Origin: Polaribacter sp.
GTDB taxonomy: Bacteria; Bacteroidota; Bacteroidia; Flavobacteriales; Flavobacteriaceae
NCBI GenBank assembly: GCA_018608545.1
Contig: JABAZI010000071.1
Span: 1 to 48,153 of the forward strand
Direction of reading: 5' to 3'
Length of the DNA: 48,153 nucleotides
A program made the position numbers and the translations under genes. Positions within the stretch are counted from its first letter, which is position 1, and each line of letters begins with the position of its first letter. Shown in pieces: positions 9,792-17,862 of this stretch. Under the pieces are notes generated by a model. That model ran no database searches. It was not told the DNA's origin and worked only from the letters and a program-made list of their open reading frames with translations.

Positions 9792-9910
9792 GCCTTTTTT
9801 AAGAAATTTACGATTGTCACAAATTTAAATTTCATTATCTATCAAAAATTAATGCATTGGTTACGATACAATCATTAAAAAATATTTAAAATCGAAAAAA
9901 AAAGAACGTA

Positions 9911-10486
9911 TTATTTTTTTTCAGGAATCCACTTAATTTCCTCTACCTGCATATCATTAGTCAATTTTCGTGCCAATGTGAAAAGATAGTCAGAAAGTCG
10001 ATTTAAGTAAATAAGAATTTCATTTGATACTTTTTCTTTATCATTTAATTCTACGATTAAACGTTCTGCTCGTCTACAAACACACCTAGCTAAGTGACAG
10101 AATGACACGGTTTGATGACCTCCAGGAAGGATAAAATGAGTCATTTGAGGTAAATTCTTATCCATTTTATCGATTTCATCTTCTAAAAAAAGGATTGATT
10201 GTTCATTCACTTTAGGAATTGTGAGTCTCTCTTTTCCATTTTTTAAAGTTTCTTTTTCTGGAGCAGTAGCCAACATTGCACCCATCGTAAATAATTCATT
10301 CTGAATTTTAAGTAAAGAATCTTTGTCACCATTTCCAATACCTTCTTGATCTTTTATCAAACCAATATATGAATTAAGTTCATCTATAGTTCCATAGCTT
10401 TCAATACGCAGATTATTTTTTTTAACTCTTTTTCCACCTATCAGAGAAGTTGTGCCAGTATCCCCAGTTTTAGTATATATTTTCAT
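9911..10486 (-). CDS. pduO: PduO-type cob(I)alamin adenosyltransferase
   Basis: This 191-residue cytoplasmic enzyme transfers the adenosyl group of ATP to cob(I)alamin to make adenosylcobalamin. The N-terminal ATP-binding stretch TKTGDTGTTSLIGG covers residues 5-18. The C-terminal helical signature includes CVCRRAER (135-142) and YLNRLSDYLF (160-169). Both are typical of the PduO/MMAB family and the length is normal. It follows a methyltransferase gene by 58 bases on the same strand and has its own candidate -7 box. No cobalamin biosynthesis genes are nearby, so it probably serves salvage of corrinoids for B12-dependent enzymes. Confidence 0.93.
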   Translation of the reverse strand: MKIYTKTGDTGTTSLIGGKRVKKNNLRIESYGTIDELNSYIGLIKDQEGIGNGDKDSLLKIQNELFTMGAMLATAPEKETLKNGKERLTIPKVNEQSILFLEDEIDKMDKNLPQMTHFILPGGHQTVSFCHLARCVCRRAERLIVELNDKEKVSNEILIYLNRLSDYLFTLARKLTNDMQVEEIKWIPEKK

Positions 10487-10512
10487 TTTTAAAATTTCAA
10501 TATTGAACAGAC

Positions 10513-10520
10513 CAAAGTTA
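10513..10520 (-). promoter_or_regulatory. Candidate -7 box (TAACTTTG) for the adenosyltransferase gene
   Basis: An exact TAnnTTTG match lies on the minus strand about 27 bases before the start codon. No -33 TTG at the usual spacing was found, so this is moderate evidence. Confidence 0.4.
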
Positions 10521-10544
10521 CAAAGTTTATTCTCGAGGAACGTA

Positions 10545-11321
10545 TTAAACTCTTATTTTAAAATGTTCCTTAGCTTGCTCTTTTCTGAAGAATACAATTC
10601 CAAAGTAAAAAAGATCTACTGTGACAGTTACTTTTGGATGTTTTTTAATTAAGGACCAAGTTTCCTTCATCTCATTGCTCCAATAAATATCATCAAAGAT
10701 CCAAATAGATTCATTCGTTAATGTGGTTAAGCAATAGTCAAAATAATCTAATGTATCTTTTTTTGTGTGATTTCCATCAAAATATATAAAATCGAATAGG
10801 TTGTTTTTAACAGTCAATGGAAGGGTTTCTGCAAAATCACCGATCACTATATCAACACCATCAAAGTTTTGATGATCAAATAATTGTTGTGCAATTTTAC
10901 TTGTTTCCAGACAGCCTTCAAGTGTAATTATTTTAGACTTCTTATTTCCAATTTTAATGGAAGAGGTGCTGAGACCTAGAGAGGTTCCTAGTTCTAAAAT
11001 ATTTAATGGTTTAAAATAATGAATTATATCAGTTAGAATTGATGCTTTTTTATTTGTAATTCCTGCAATTTTAGCAATTCTAGCAATTGAGCGCTTATTG
11101 GTTTTAAAGAAGGTACTACCAATTCCAAACTCCTTTACCGTAATTGTTTTTTTATTATTTAATAACTGATTTTTACAGTTTAAAAACAATTTTTGAAACT
11201 CATTATTTCTTTTCTTATACAAACAATTGGTTACAAAATGATATACAAAAGGAGAATGAACTCCATGCTCGTTTGAAGATTTTGAAATGAACTTTATATA
11301 CTCTCTAATGATGGAGATCAT
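10545..11321 (-). CDS. Class I SAM-dependent methyltransferase
   Basis: This 258-residue cytoplasmic protein has a Rossmann-type methyltransferase fold. Motif I, ILELGTSLGLS, lies at about residues 108-118 (Glu110, Gly112, Gly116). An acidic residue ends the next strand (TLEG), and FDFIYFDGNH follows at about 175-184 as the post-motif region. It resembles the O-methyltransferase/Methyltransf_24 group, but the substrate cannot be told from sequence. The gene is divergent from the wza-like gene and is followed by the cobalamin adenosyltransferase, with which it may be co-transcribed. The upstream segment is short (83 bases) and is shared by both directions. Confidence 0.85.
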   Translation of the reverse strand: MISIIREYIKFISKSSNEHGVHSPFVYHFVTNCLYKKRNNEFQKLFLNCKNQLLNNKKTITVKEFGIGSTFFKTNKRSIARIAKIAGITNKKASILTDIIHYFKPLNILELGTSLGLSTSSIKIGNKKSKIITLEGCLETSKIAQQLFDHQNFDGVDIVIGDFAETLPLTVKNNLFDFIYFDGNHTKKDTLDYFDYCLTTLTNESIWIFDDIYWSNEMKETWSLIKKHPKVTVTVDLFYFGIVFFRKEQAKEHFKIRV

Positions 11322-11374
11322 TTTCTAATTTACTGCGAAAATAAAAAAAATTATAGAATACCATATTTTAAAGG

Positions 11375-11382
11375 TATATTTG
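11375..11382 (+). promoter_or_regulatory. Candidate -7 box (TATATTTG) for the wza-wzc pair
   Basis: An exact TAnnTTTG match lies about 22 bases before the start codon of the export lipoprotein gene. No clear -33 TTG is seen at 19-20 bases upstream. Confidence 0.5.
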
Positions 11383-11404
11383 TTTTGAAAAAGAAAATAT
11401 TGAA

Positions 11405-12151
11405 ATGAGAAAGCACCTTCTGTTATTCTTTATATTTCCCTATATTTTTTCTTGTGTATCTGTCAAAAACTCAATTTACTTGCAAGGAGATTCACTTCAG
11501 AAAAAAGAAATTAAAAGAATCAATAACATACCGTACAAATTACAAGTTAATGACGTGTTGTTTATTGGTATTACTTCTAATGATGAAAGTTTAGTTCAAA
11601 TTTTTAGCAGTCAAACATCAAAAAATAGTTATTTTTCAAACTATCCTATTGATGATTTAGGTCTTATTAGGATTCCAAACTTAGGGCCTATTAATGTCTT
11701 AGGTTACACCACTCGAGAAGTAAGAAAAATAATTGAAAATGAATTAGAGAAGTTCATAAAGAAAAGCTCAGATATCTTTGTATCTGTTAAATTATCTGGA
11801 ATTAAATACACAATTATTGGAGAAATTTCTAAACCAGGAGTTCAGGTTGTTTCTCAAAATAAACTCTCTATAATTGATGCAATAGCAATTTCTGGAGACA
11901 TTACTAAAGATGGAAATCTAAAACAAGTAGAAGTTATCAGAAGATCAATTTCTGGCACAGAAAAATTTTTTATTGATTTAACAACTATGAATGCTTTTAA
12001 TTCTGAAGTTTTTTATATCAGACACAATGATATTATTAATATTACTCCATCAAAAAAGAGTTCTTTAAATACCTGGACCGATAGTTTACTTCCTGTTTCT
12101 GCTATCATAACATTGATCACTTCTATAATGCTTATTATTAATAATACTTAA
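11405..12151 (+). CDS. wza: Wza-like polysaccharide export lipoprotein
   Basis: This 248-residue protein is the outer-membrane polysaccharide export channel component. It starts with a lipoprotein signal peptide ending at Cys17 (IFSC). The polysaccharide-export domain begins at 'YKLQVNDVLFIGI' (about residue 46), and an SLBB-type segment lies around residues 135-195 (YTIIGEISKPGVQ). It ends in a hydrophobic helix at about 228-246 (VSAIITLITSIMLII), which fits the C-terminal outer-membrane helix of Wza-type proteins. It is shorter than E. coli Wza, as is common in Bacteroidetes. The wzc-like gene follows after 4 bases, so the two are surely co-transcribed and act together. No glycosyltransferases or polymerase are nearby. 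Confidence 0.92.
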   Translation: MRKHLLLFFIFPYIFSCVSVKNSIYLQGDSLQKKEIKRINNIPYKLQVNDVLFIGITSNDESLVQIFSSQTSKNSYFSNYPIDDLGLIRIPNLGPINVLGYTTREVRKIIENELEKFIKKSSDIFVSVKLSGIKYTIIGEISKPGVQVVSQNKLSIIDAIAISGDITKDGNLKQVEVIRRSISGTEKFFIDLTTMNAFNSEVFYIRHNDIINITPSKKSSLNTWTDSLLPVSAIITLITSIMLIINNT

Positions 12152-12155
12152 TTAT

Positions 12156-14609
12156 ATGGGTTTAAAAAATAAAACTTCTAAAAACAAAGAAAATATAGAC
12201 TATAAATCTTTTATTTTATATCTTTTATATTATTGGAAATTATTTGTAATCACGGTAATTACTGCTATTATCATTGCTAAATTTATGAATGGATTTTTAG
12301 AAGAGCAGTATCGATTAAGTTCCTTGATATCGGTAAAAGAAGAAACGAACCCTTTGTTTTCAACGGGTACTAATATTGCTTTTAATTGGGGTGGTGCAAG
12401 TGATGAAATACAAACAATTCAAACTATTTTAAGATCTAGGTCTCACAATGAAAAAGTAGTAAAAGAAACAAAATTCTTCATTTCTTACCTTAAAGAGGGT
12501 AAGTACAGATTAAAGGATGTTTATGGGTATACTCCTTTTTCGATCAATCTTAAAACAAACAAACCTCAACTGTACAGTAAAATTTTTCAAATCGAAATTA
12601 CTGGAGAGAATACGTTTCATTTATCTGTTGATTTTGACGGTTTAGATTACTGCAAACTAGTAACTTATGATACGGATTCTTATTCTGATTATTTAATTTT
12701 AAAAAATAAGTTTTCAAAGGAATATACTATTGATGAAGTCATAAGTACTCCTTTTTTTAATTTTTCTATCAAAAAAAATAATGATTTTAAAATTGGAGAA
12801 ATTTACTTTATAAGGTTTGAACCCTTTGACGGTACTGTTGCGAAATATAAACAGATTTTTGTTAAGGAAGTGAGTGTTGGTTCTTCTATCATAGAATTAA
12901 GTCAGCAAGGACCCAATAAAAAAAGAATCGTTGATTATTTGAATTCAACAGTGAAAATTCTTGATAAAGTTAAACAAGATCAAAAGATATTGTATGCTAA
13001 AAAAACTAAAAAGTGGATTGATCACTTATTTAAAAAAGAAAAGAATAGTCTTGATAATATAGAAAAAGAACTGGGATTCTACAAGGAGGAGAATAATATT
13101 TTTAATTTATCTCTTGAGGGATCTAAAACCTTTGAGGAAATTATAGAAATAGAAAAAGAGAAGAAAGACCTATTAAATTACATTGATTACTTAAACAAGT
13201 TAAAAAAATATATTTTAACTCATCAAGAATATTTAGATGGAGTTCCTGTTCCTGCTTTAATAAAAATTCAAGACGTAAAAATATCACAAGAAATCATAAA
13301 TCTTATTCAAAAGTCAACTATTAGAGAGCGTTTAAAAGATGTAGTTACTGAAAATCACCCTAGTTTAAACATCTTAAATAATGAAATTACTGCAGTAGAA
13401 ACTAATTTATTGGAAAATATTTCAAATTTAAAAATCATAAACAATGATAAAATAAAGAAGCTAAATAAAAGGTTACAGAATTCAAATTCAAAATTAAAAA
13501 ATATACCTTCGAGAGAACAAGGTTTGTTAAAATACAAAAGAAATTTTGAAATATCAGAGGCCAATTATAATTATTTAAAACAAAAAAGTTATGAGGCTGG
13601 AACTGCCATTGCTGCGAATGTATCTGACATTAAAATTATAGATAAAGCGAAAGATATTGGAAATGGCCCTCATTATCCTCAACCTAAGTTTAATTATATA
13701 GTTGCGTTGATGTTTGGGTTTGCTCTACCGCTATTTTATGTATTAATAAGGACCCTTTTTGATAAAAAAATTCACACAGTTGAAGAGATTAAGAAAAAGT
13801 TTTCTATTCCTATTCTAGGAGTTGTGGGTAGAAATCAAGAAGATAATAATTTAGTAGTTTTTAACAAGCCGAAATCAGTAATTTCAGAATCTTTTAGAGC
13901 TATTAGATCGAATATTCAATTCATGTTTAAAGAGTCAAAAAATAGTAATTCTAAAACTATTATTTTAACTTCTTCAGTGGGTGGTGAGGGAAAAACAATG
14001 ATCTCTGTAAATATTGCAACCGTATTTGCTTTGAGCGGTAAGAAAACAGTCCTAATTGGTTTGGATTTAAGAAAACCTAAAATCTATGATGATTTTGATT
14101 TACCTAATGACATTGGTGTTGTAAATTACTTGATCAATCAAAAGAGTTTAGATGAAATTATTATTTCAACTAAAATTCCAAATTTTGACCTTATTTTATC
14201 TGGACCAATTCCTCCTAATCCTTCTGAACTTCTTATAAATGAAAAGGCAAACAGGATGATTGAAATACTCAAAGATACCTACGATTATATTATTATTGAT
14301 ACTCCTCCAGTAGGATTGGTTTCTGATGCTTTAGAGCTGTTTAAATTTTCTGACGCAGTTATTTATGTTGTAAGACAGGACTATTCTGAGAAAGGTATGA
14401 TGAAAATGATTGAGGATAAGTATAAAAATAAAGAAGTAACCAATATTAGTTATGTATTAAATGATTTTTCTAAAAAGAAATATGGTTACGGTTATGGCTA
14501 TGGATACGGCTATGGCTATGGCTATGGTTATGGTTATGGTGCTGATGAAAATGATCAAAAAAATGGTATCATTTCAAAGATAATCCGTTTTTTAAAATCT
14601 AATAAGTAA
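12156..14609 (+). CDS. wzc: Wzc-like co-polymerase with fused BY-kinase domain
   Basis: This 817-residue inner-membrane protein controls polysaccharide chain length and export and carries a bacterial tyrosine kinase. Membrane segments are at about residues 19-44 and 512-534. Between them is a large periplasmic region with coiled-coil character (roughly 265-460) and a GNVR-like stretch before the second helix. The cytoplasmic kinase has Walker A GGEGKT (Lys613, Thr614), Walker A' with Asp637 (GLDLRKPK) and Walker B IIIDTPP with Asp715. The autophosphorylation cluster is an unusually regular run of ten Tyr-Gly pairs at residues 776-795. The kinase is fused, unlike the split CpsC/CpsD form of Firmicutes. 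It converges with hutI with only 16 bases between the stop codons, and I see no terminator there. Confidence 0.94.
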   Translation: MGLKNKTSKNKENIDYKSFILYLLYYWKLFVITVITAIIIAKFMNGFLEEQYRLSSLISVKEETNPLFSTGTNIAFNWGGASDEIQTIQTILRSRSHNEKVVKETKFFISYLKEGKYRLKDVYGYTPFSINLKTNKPQLYSKIFQIEITGENTFHLSVDFDGLDYCKLVTYDTDSYSDYLILKNKFSKEYTIDEVISTPFFNFSIKKNNDFKIGEIYFIRFEPFDGTVAKYKQIFVKEVSVGSSIIELSQQGPNKKRIVDYLNSTVKILDKVKQDQKILYAKKTKKWIDHLFKKEKNSLDNIEKELGFYKEENNIFNLSLEGSKTFEEIIEIEKEKKDLLNYIDYLNKLKKYILTHQEYLDGVPVPALIKIQDVKISQEIINLIQKSTIRERLKDVVTENHPSLNILNNEITAVETNLLENISNLKIINNDKIKKLNKRLQNSNSKLKNIPSREQGLLKYKRNFEISEANYNYLKQKSYEAGTAIAANVSDIKIIDKAKDIGNGPHYPQPKFNYIVALMFGFALPLFYVLIRTLFDKKIHTVEEIKKKFSIPILGVVGRNQEDNNLVVFNKPKSVISESFRAIRSNIQFMFKESKNSNSKTIILTSSVGGEGKTMISVNIATVFALSGKKTVLIGLDLRKPKIYDDFDLPNDIGVVNYLINQKSLDEIIISTKIPNFDLILSGPIPPNPSELLINEKANRMIEILKDTYDYIIIDTPPVGLVSDALELFKFSDAVIYVVRQDYSEKGMMKMIEDKYKNKEVTNISYVLNDFSKKKYGYGYGYGYGYGYGYGYGYGADENDQKNGIISKIIRFLKSNK
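14481..14540 (+). repeat. In-frame hexanucleotide repeat, ten copies of TAY-GGN
   Basis: Sixty bases consist of ten tandem TAT/TAC plus GGN units coding ten Tyr-Gly pairs near the C-terminus of the Wzc-like kinase. Codon choice varies within the run (TAT and TAC; GGT, GGC and GGA). It is therefore not a perfectly uniform repeat, but it could still slip by units of two residues. Confidence 0.95.
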
Positions 14610-14625
14610 TTAATAAGCACCGTAT

Positions 14626-15864
14626 TTAGTGAACTTTTTTCCCCTTTAAATAGACAGCATTAATCCGATTACTACCAAAAAAATAAGGAATAAAATGATA
14701 ACTAGGTACGTCTTTTAGTATGAAGAAATTTGCAATTTTACCTTTTGTAATACTCCCTACTTTTTCAGATAAATTCATAGCATATGCGCCATTTATAGTT
14801 GCCGCGTTAATGGCTTCTTCAGGAGTCATTTTCATTTTTATACAAGCCAAAGAAACAACTAGATTCATATTTCCAGAGGGGGATGAGCCTGGATTGTAAT
14901 CCGACGCTATGGCCATAGCCAAGCCATTATCCATTAATTTTCTAGCAGGAGTATAAGGAATACTTAAAAAAAAAGAACAGGAGGGAAGTGCTACGGGTAT
15001 GGTATTTGATTCTTTTAAAACCTCTAAATCACGATCGGATAAGACCTCTAAATGATCTACAGATAAAGCATTGTTTTTTGAGGAAATTTCAATTCCACCA
15101 ATACTATTGAATTGGTTTACATGTACTTTTGGTATTAGATTATATTTTTTTCCTGCAGTTAGAATTTTCTTAGTATCATCAATTGAAAAATAACCCGTTT
15201 CACAAAATACATCTATAAAATCTGCTAAATTTTCTTTCGCAATCTTAGGAAGCATTTCTTCAATTATTAAATCAATATATGCTGCTTTATTATTCTTGAA
15301 TTTTTCGGGAACGGCGTGAGCTCCTAAAAAAGTACTTTTGATTGGAGTATCAAAGTTGTTTTTCAGCCTATTGATTATTCGTAATATTTTTAATTCAGAA
15401 GAAACAGTTAATCCATAACCAGATTTTATCTCGATTGCACCAGTTCCCAAAGCAATAACTTCTTTCAACCTTTTAGCAGATTGGTCATATAAACCCTCTT
15501 CTGAGGTTTCTTTTAATTTTTTTGTAGAATTTAATATTCCACCACCATTCCTTGCAATTTCTTCATAAGATAACCCCTTAATTCTGTCTACAAATTCATG
15601 TTCTCTATTACCAGCAAAAACAATATGACTGTGAGAATCGCACCAACTAGGAAGAATTATTTTACCGGAACAGTCAATAATTTCATCAACAGATAAATCA
15701 GGGATTTTATCCATGGTACCAAAATCAAAAATTAATTCATCTTTAACAAGTAAGAAAGCATTTTTAATAGTTGGTAAATTTTTCATTTCTATACCGGAAA
15801 CTTTTTTTATTGCAGCATCTCTAACCTGGACTAATTCTTTAATATTGATAAATAATTGAGTCAT
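14626..15864 (-). CDS. hutI: Imidazolonepropionase
   Basis: HutI hydrolyses 4-imidazolone-5-propionate to N-formimino-L-glutamate, the third step of histidine breakdown, in the cytoplasm. The 412-residue protein belongs to the amidohydrolase superfamily. The metal-binding His-x-His is in DSHSHIVFAGNREHEF (His78, His80), and the region around SDYNPGSSPSGN carries the conserved Asp late in the barrel. The length is normal for the family. It stands alone: no hutH, hutU or hutG lies in the window, so the rest of the pathway must be elsewhere. It is convergent with the wzc-like gene. Confidence 0.95.
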   Translation of the reverse strand: MTQLFINIKELVQVRDAAIKKVSGIEMKNLPTIKNAFLLVKDELIFDFGTMDKIPDLSVDEIIDCSGKIILPSWCDSHSHIVFAGNREHEFVDRIKGLSYEEIARNGGGILNSTKKLKETSEEGLYDQSAKRLKEVIALGTGAIEIKSGYGLTVSSELKILRIINRLKNNFDTPIKSTFLGAHAVPEKFKNNKAAYIDLIIEEMLPKIAKENLADFIDVFCETGYFSIDDTKKILTAGKKYNLIPKVHVNQFNSIGGIEISSKNNALSVDHLEVLSDRDLEVLKESNTIPVALPSCSFFLSIPYTPARKLMDNGLAMAIASDYNPGSSPSGNMNLVVSLACIKMKMTPEEAINAATINGAYAMNLSEKVGSITKGKIANFFILKDVPSYHFIPYFFGSNRINAVYLKGKKVH

Positions 15865-15888
15865 ATAAAATGGTTTAATTCGTTATAG

Positions 15889-15896
15889 CAAACATA
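15889..15896 (-). promoter_or_regulatory. Candidate -7 box (TATGTTTG) for hutI
   Basis: An exact TAnnTTTG match on the minus strand, about 25 bases before the hutI start. No -33 TTG at the usual spacing. Confidence 0.45.
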
Positions 15897-15961
15897 CACA
15901 ATCTATAACAATGGTCTCTCACGCTACTTCGGTACCTTTTTTTGTTCTAAATTTTAATTTT

Positions 15962-15993
15962 AAAAAAAAACTACACAAGTGTGTAGCTTTTTT
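15962..15993. terminator. Rho-independent terminator after fumC
   Basis: The stem CTACAC/GTGTAG (15971-15976 with 15981-15986) has a 4-base loop, an A-run on the left and a T-run on the right. It serves the minus-strand fumC, whose stop is at 16016. The stem could work in both directions, but the plus-strand side has no gene reading into it. Confidence 0.8.
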
Positions 15994-16015
15994 TAAATTT
16001 AAAATGGAATACAAA

Positions 16016-17413
16016 TTATTTTAATCCTCCAATCATTTCTGCTGGTTTTACCCACTCATCATATTGTTCTGAAGTTACGTATCCTAAACGGATAGCTTCT
16101 TCTTTTAATGAAGTACCATTAGAATGAGCCGTGTTTGCAATTTCTGCAGCTTTATAATACCCTATTTTAGTATTTAAAGCAGTAACTAACATTAATGAAT
16201 TGTTTACTAATTCAGTTATTCTTTTTTGATTTGGAATGATCCCTACTGCACAATTCAAATCAAAAGAAATACATGCATCTCCAATCAGTTGAGCTGATTG
16301 TAAGACATTAGCCGCCATCATTGGTTTAAAAACGTTTAGTTCATAATGGCCTTGAGTTCCTCCAATGGTTATGGCTACATCATTTCCCATGACTTGTGCA
16401 CAAACCATGGTCATTGCTTCTGCTTGTGTAGGATTTACTTTTCCAGGCATGATAGAACTTCCGGGTTCGTTTGCCGGAATTATCAATTCTCCAATTCCCG
16501 ACCTTGGGCCAGAAGCCATCATTCTAATGTCATTGGCTATTTTATTTAAAGACACCGCTATTTGTTTTAGTGCTCCGTGGGTTTCCACCAAAGCATCATG
16601 TGCAGCTAAAGCTTCAAATTTATTTTCAGCAGTTATAAAGGGCATTGCTGTAAATTCTGCAATATATTTAGCAACTAGCACATCATAACCAGCAGGTGTA
16701 TTTAATCCAGTTCCTACAGCTGTACCTCCGAGAGCTAACTGAGATAGGTGATCTAGCGTATTGTTCAAAGCATTTAAACCAAAGTTTAATTGTGCTACGT
16801 AACCAGAAAATTCTTGACCCAATGTAAGTGGAGTTGCATCCATTAAGTGGGTTCGACCTATTTTTACAACATCTTTAAATGCCTCAGATTTTGTCTTTAA
16901 AGTATCTCTTAACTGTTCAATCCCTGGAATGGTAGTTTCTATGATTTTTTTATAAGCAGCTATGTGCATTCCAGTTGGAAATGTATCATTTGAAGATTGC
17001 GATTTATTTACATCATCATTTGGTTGAATGGTTTTTTCTCCTTCACCAATAACTTTTCCAGAAATTTCATGCGCTCTATTTGCAATTACTTCATTCACAT
17101 TCATGTTGGATTGTGTTCCAGATCCTGTTTGCCAGATAACCAAAGGAAATTGGTCGTCTAATTTACCAGCTAAAATTTCATCACATACTAGGGATATTAA
17201 ATCTCTTTTTTCTGAGCTTAAAACACCTAGTTCCGCATTTGTATGTGCAGCCGCCTTTTTAAGATAAGCAAAACCATATACAATTTCTAAAGGCATGGAG
17301 GCAGCAGCACCAATTCTGAAGTTTTTACGAGAACGTTCTGTTTGTGCTCCCCAATATTTATCTGCAGGAACTTGTATTTCTCCCATAGTATCTTTTTCGA
17401 TTCTATATTTCAT
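16016..17413 (-). CDS. fumC: Class II fumarate hydratase
   Basis: FumC interconverts fumarate and L-malate in the TCA cycle, as an iron-independent homotetramer in the cytoplasm. The 465-residue length matches the family. Signatures are the superfamily loop [11 protein letters not shown] at residues 318-328 (catalytic Ser319), [15 protein letters not shown] with His189, and [15 protein letters not shown] near residue 97. The class II motif and length separate it from argininosuccinate lyase and aspartase relatives. It is a single-gene unit with a candidate promoter upstream and a terminator downstream. Confidence 0.97.
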   Translation of the reverse strand: MKYRIEKDTMGEIQVPADKYWGAQTERSRKNFRIGAAASMPLEIVYGFAYLKKAAAHTNAELGVLSSEKRDLISLVCDEILAGKLDDQFPLVIWQTGSGTQSNMNVNEVIANRAHEISGKVIGEGEKTIQPNDDVNKSQSSNDTFPTGMHIAAYKKIIETTIPGIEQLRDTLKTKSEAFKDVVKIGRTHLMDATPLTLGQEFSGYVAQLNFGLNALNNTLDHLSQLALGGTAVGTGLNTPAGYDVLVAKYIAEFTAMPFITAENKFEALAAHDALVETHGALKQIAVSLNKIANDIRMMASGPRSGIGELIIPANEPGSSIMPGKVNPTQAEAMTMVCAQVMGNDVAITIGGTQGHYELNVFKPMMAANVLQSAQLIGDACISFDLNCAVGIIPNQKRITELVNNSLMLVTALNTKIGYYKAAEIANTAHSNGTSLKEEAIRLGYVTSEQYDEWVKPAEMIGGLK

Positions 17414-17450
17414 AATTATATTCTATATATTAGGTAAAAACAAATTTACG

Positions 17451-17458
17451 AAAAACTA
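17451..17458 (-). promoter_or_regulatory. Candidate -7 box (TAAATTTG) for fumC
   Basis: An exact TAnnTTTG match on the minus strand about 38 bases before the fumC start codon. Confidence 0.45.
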
Positions 17459-17535
17459 TGATGATATAAAGTTGAAAAGTATCATTTCTCTGAAGCTTTT
17501 TTTGTTTTTAATAGGTAACTTTTGAAAATAAGTAT

Positions 17536-17543
17536 TATTTTTG
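17536..17543 (+). promoter_or_regulatory. Candidate -7 box (TATTTTTG) for the small membrane protein gene
   Basis: An exact TAnnTTTG match, 26 bases before the ATG at 17570. No TTG was found at the usual 19-20 base spacing. Confidence 0.45.
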
Positions 17544-17569
17544 CATTGGTAATTTTTTAATACACAGCA

Positions 17570-17743
17570 ATGTTAGATTTTTCACAATTTTCAGGATTAG
17601 TTTTATTCATGTTTATTTTTACAGCTGGTTTTTGGTTGTTAATCTTCTTATTAACCTTCGTAGTTCCATATTGGATCGGAGGAACTATATGGGAGAACAT
17701 GAAATTGAAAAAGGAAGCAAAAAAAGCTGCTCAAGGAAAGTAG
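17570..17743 (+). CDS. Small single-pass membrane protein (57 aa)
   Basis: A 57-residue frame starts at ATG 17570 and stops at TAG 17743. It has a short polar N-terminus (MLDFSQFSG), a long hydrophobic stretch at about residues 9-37 with aromatic residues (one long or two short membrane helices), then WENMKLKKEAKKAAQGK, a strongly basic Lys/Ala-rich tail. Positive charges at the C-terminus suggest that end stays in the cytoplasm. The gene stands alone between fumC (divergent) and a TonB receptor gene (convergent). It has its own -7 box and a strong terminator, which argues that it is a real, independently expressed gene. I do not recognise a function. Confidence 0.75.
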   Translation: MLDFSQFSGLVLFMFIFTAGFWLLIFLLTFVVPYWIGGTIWENMKLKKEAKKAAQGK

Positions 17744-17766
17744 TTTTTTTTTAGACATAATATAAA

Positions 17767-17797
17767 CCTCGTTCAATTCATTGAACGAGGTTTTTTT
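17767..17797 (+). terminator. Strong rho-independent terminator
   Basis: A perfect 10-bp stem CCTCGTTCAA/TTGAACGAGG (17767-17776 with 17781-17790), a TTCA loop and seven T follow the small membrane protein gene by 23 bases. It may also serve the convergent TonB receptor gene, though the A-run on that side is short. Confidence 0.92.
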
Positions 17798-17862
17798 ATA
17801 ATTTTAAAAACAAAGGATACTGTGAAAGTGCGTGAAAGGTTTAAAAATAAACGATAGACTCT

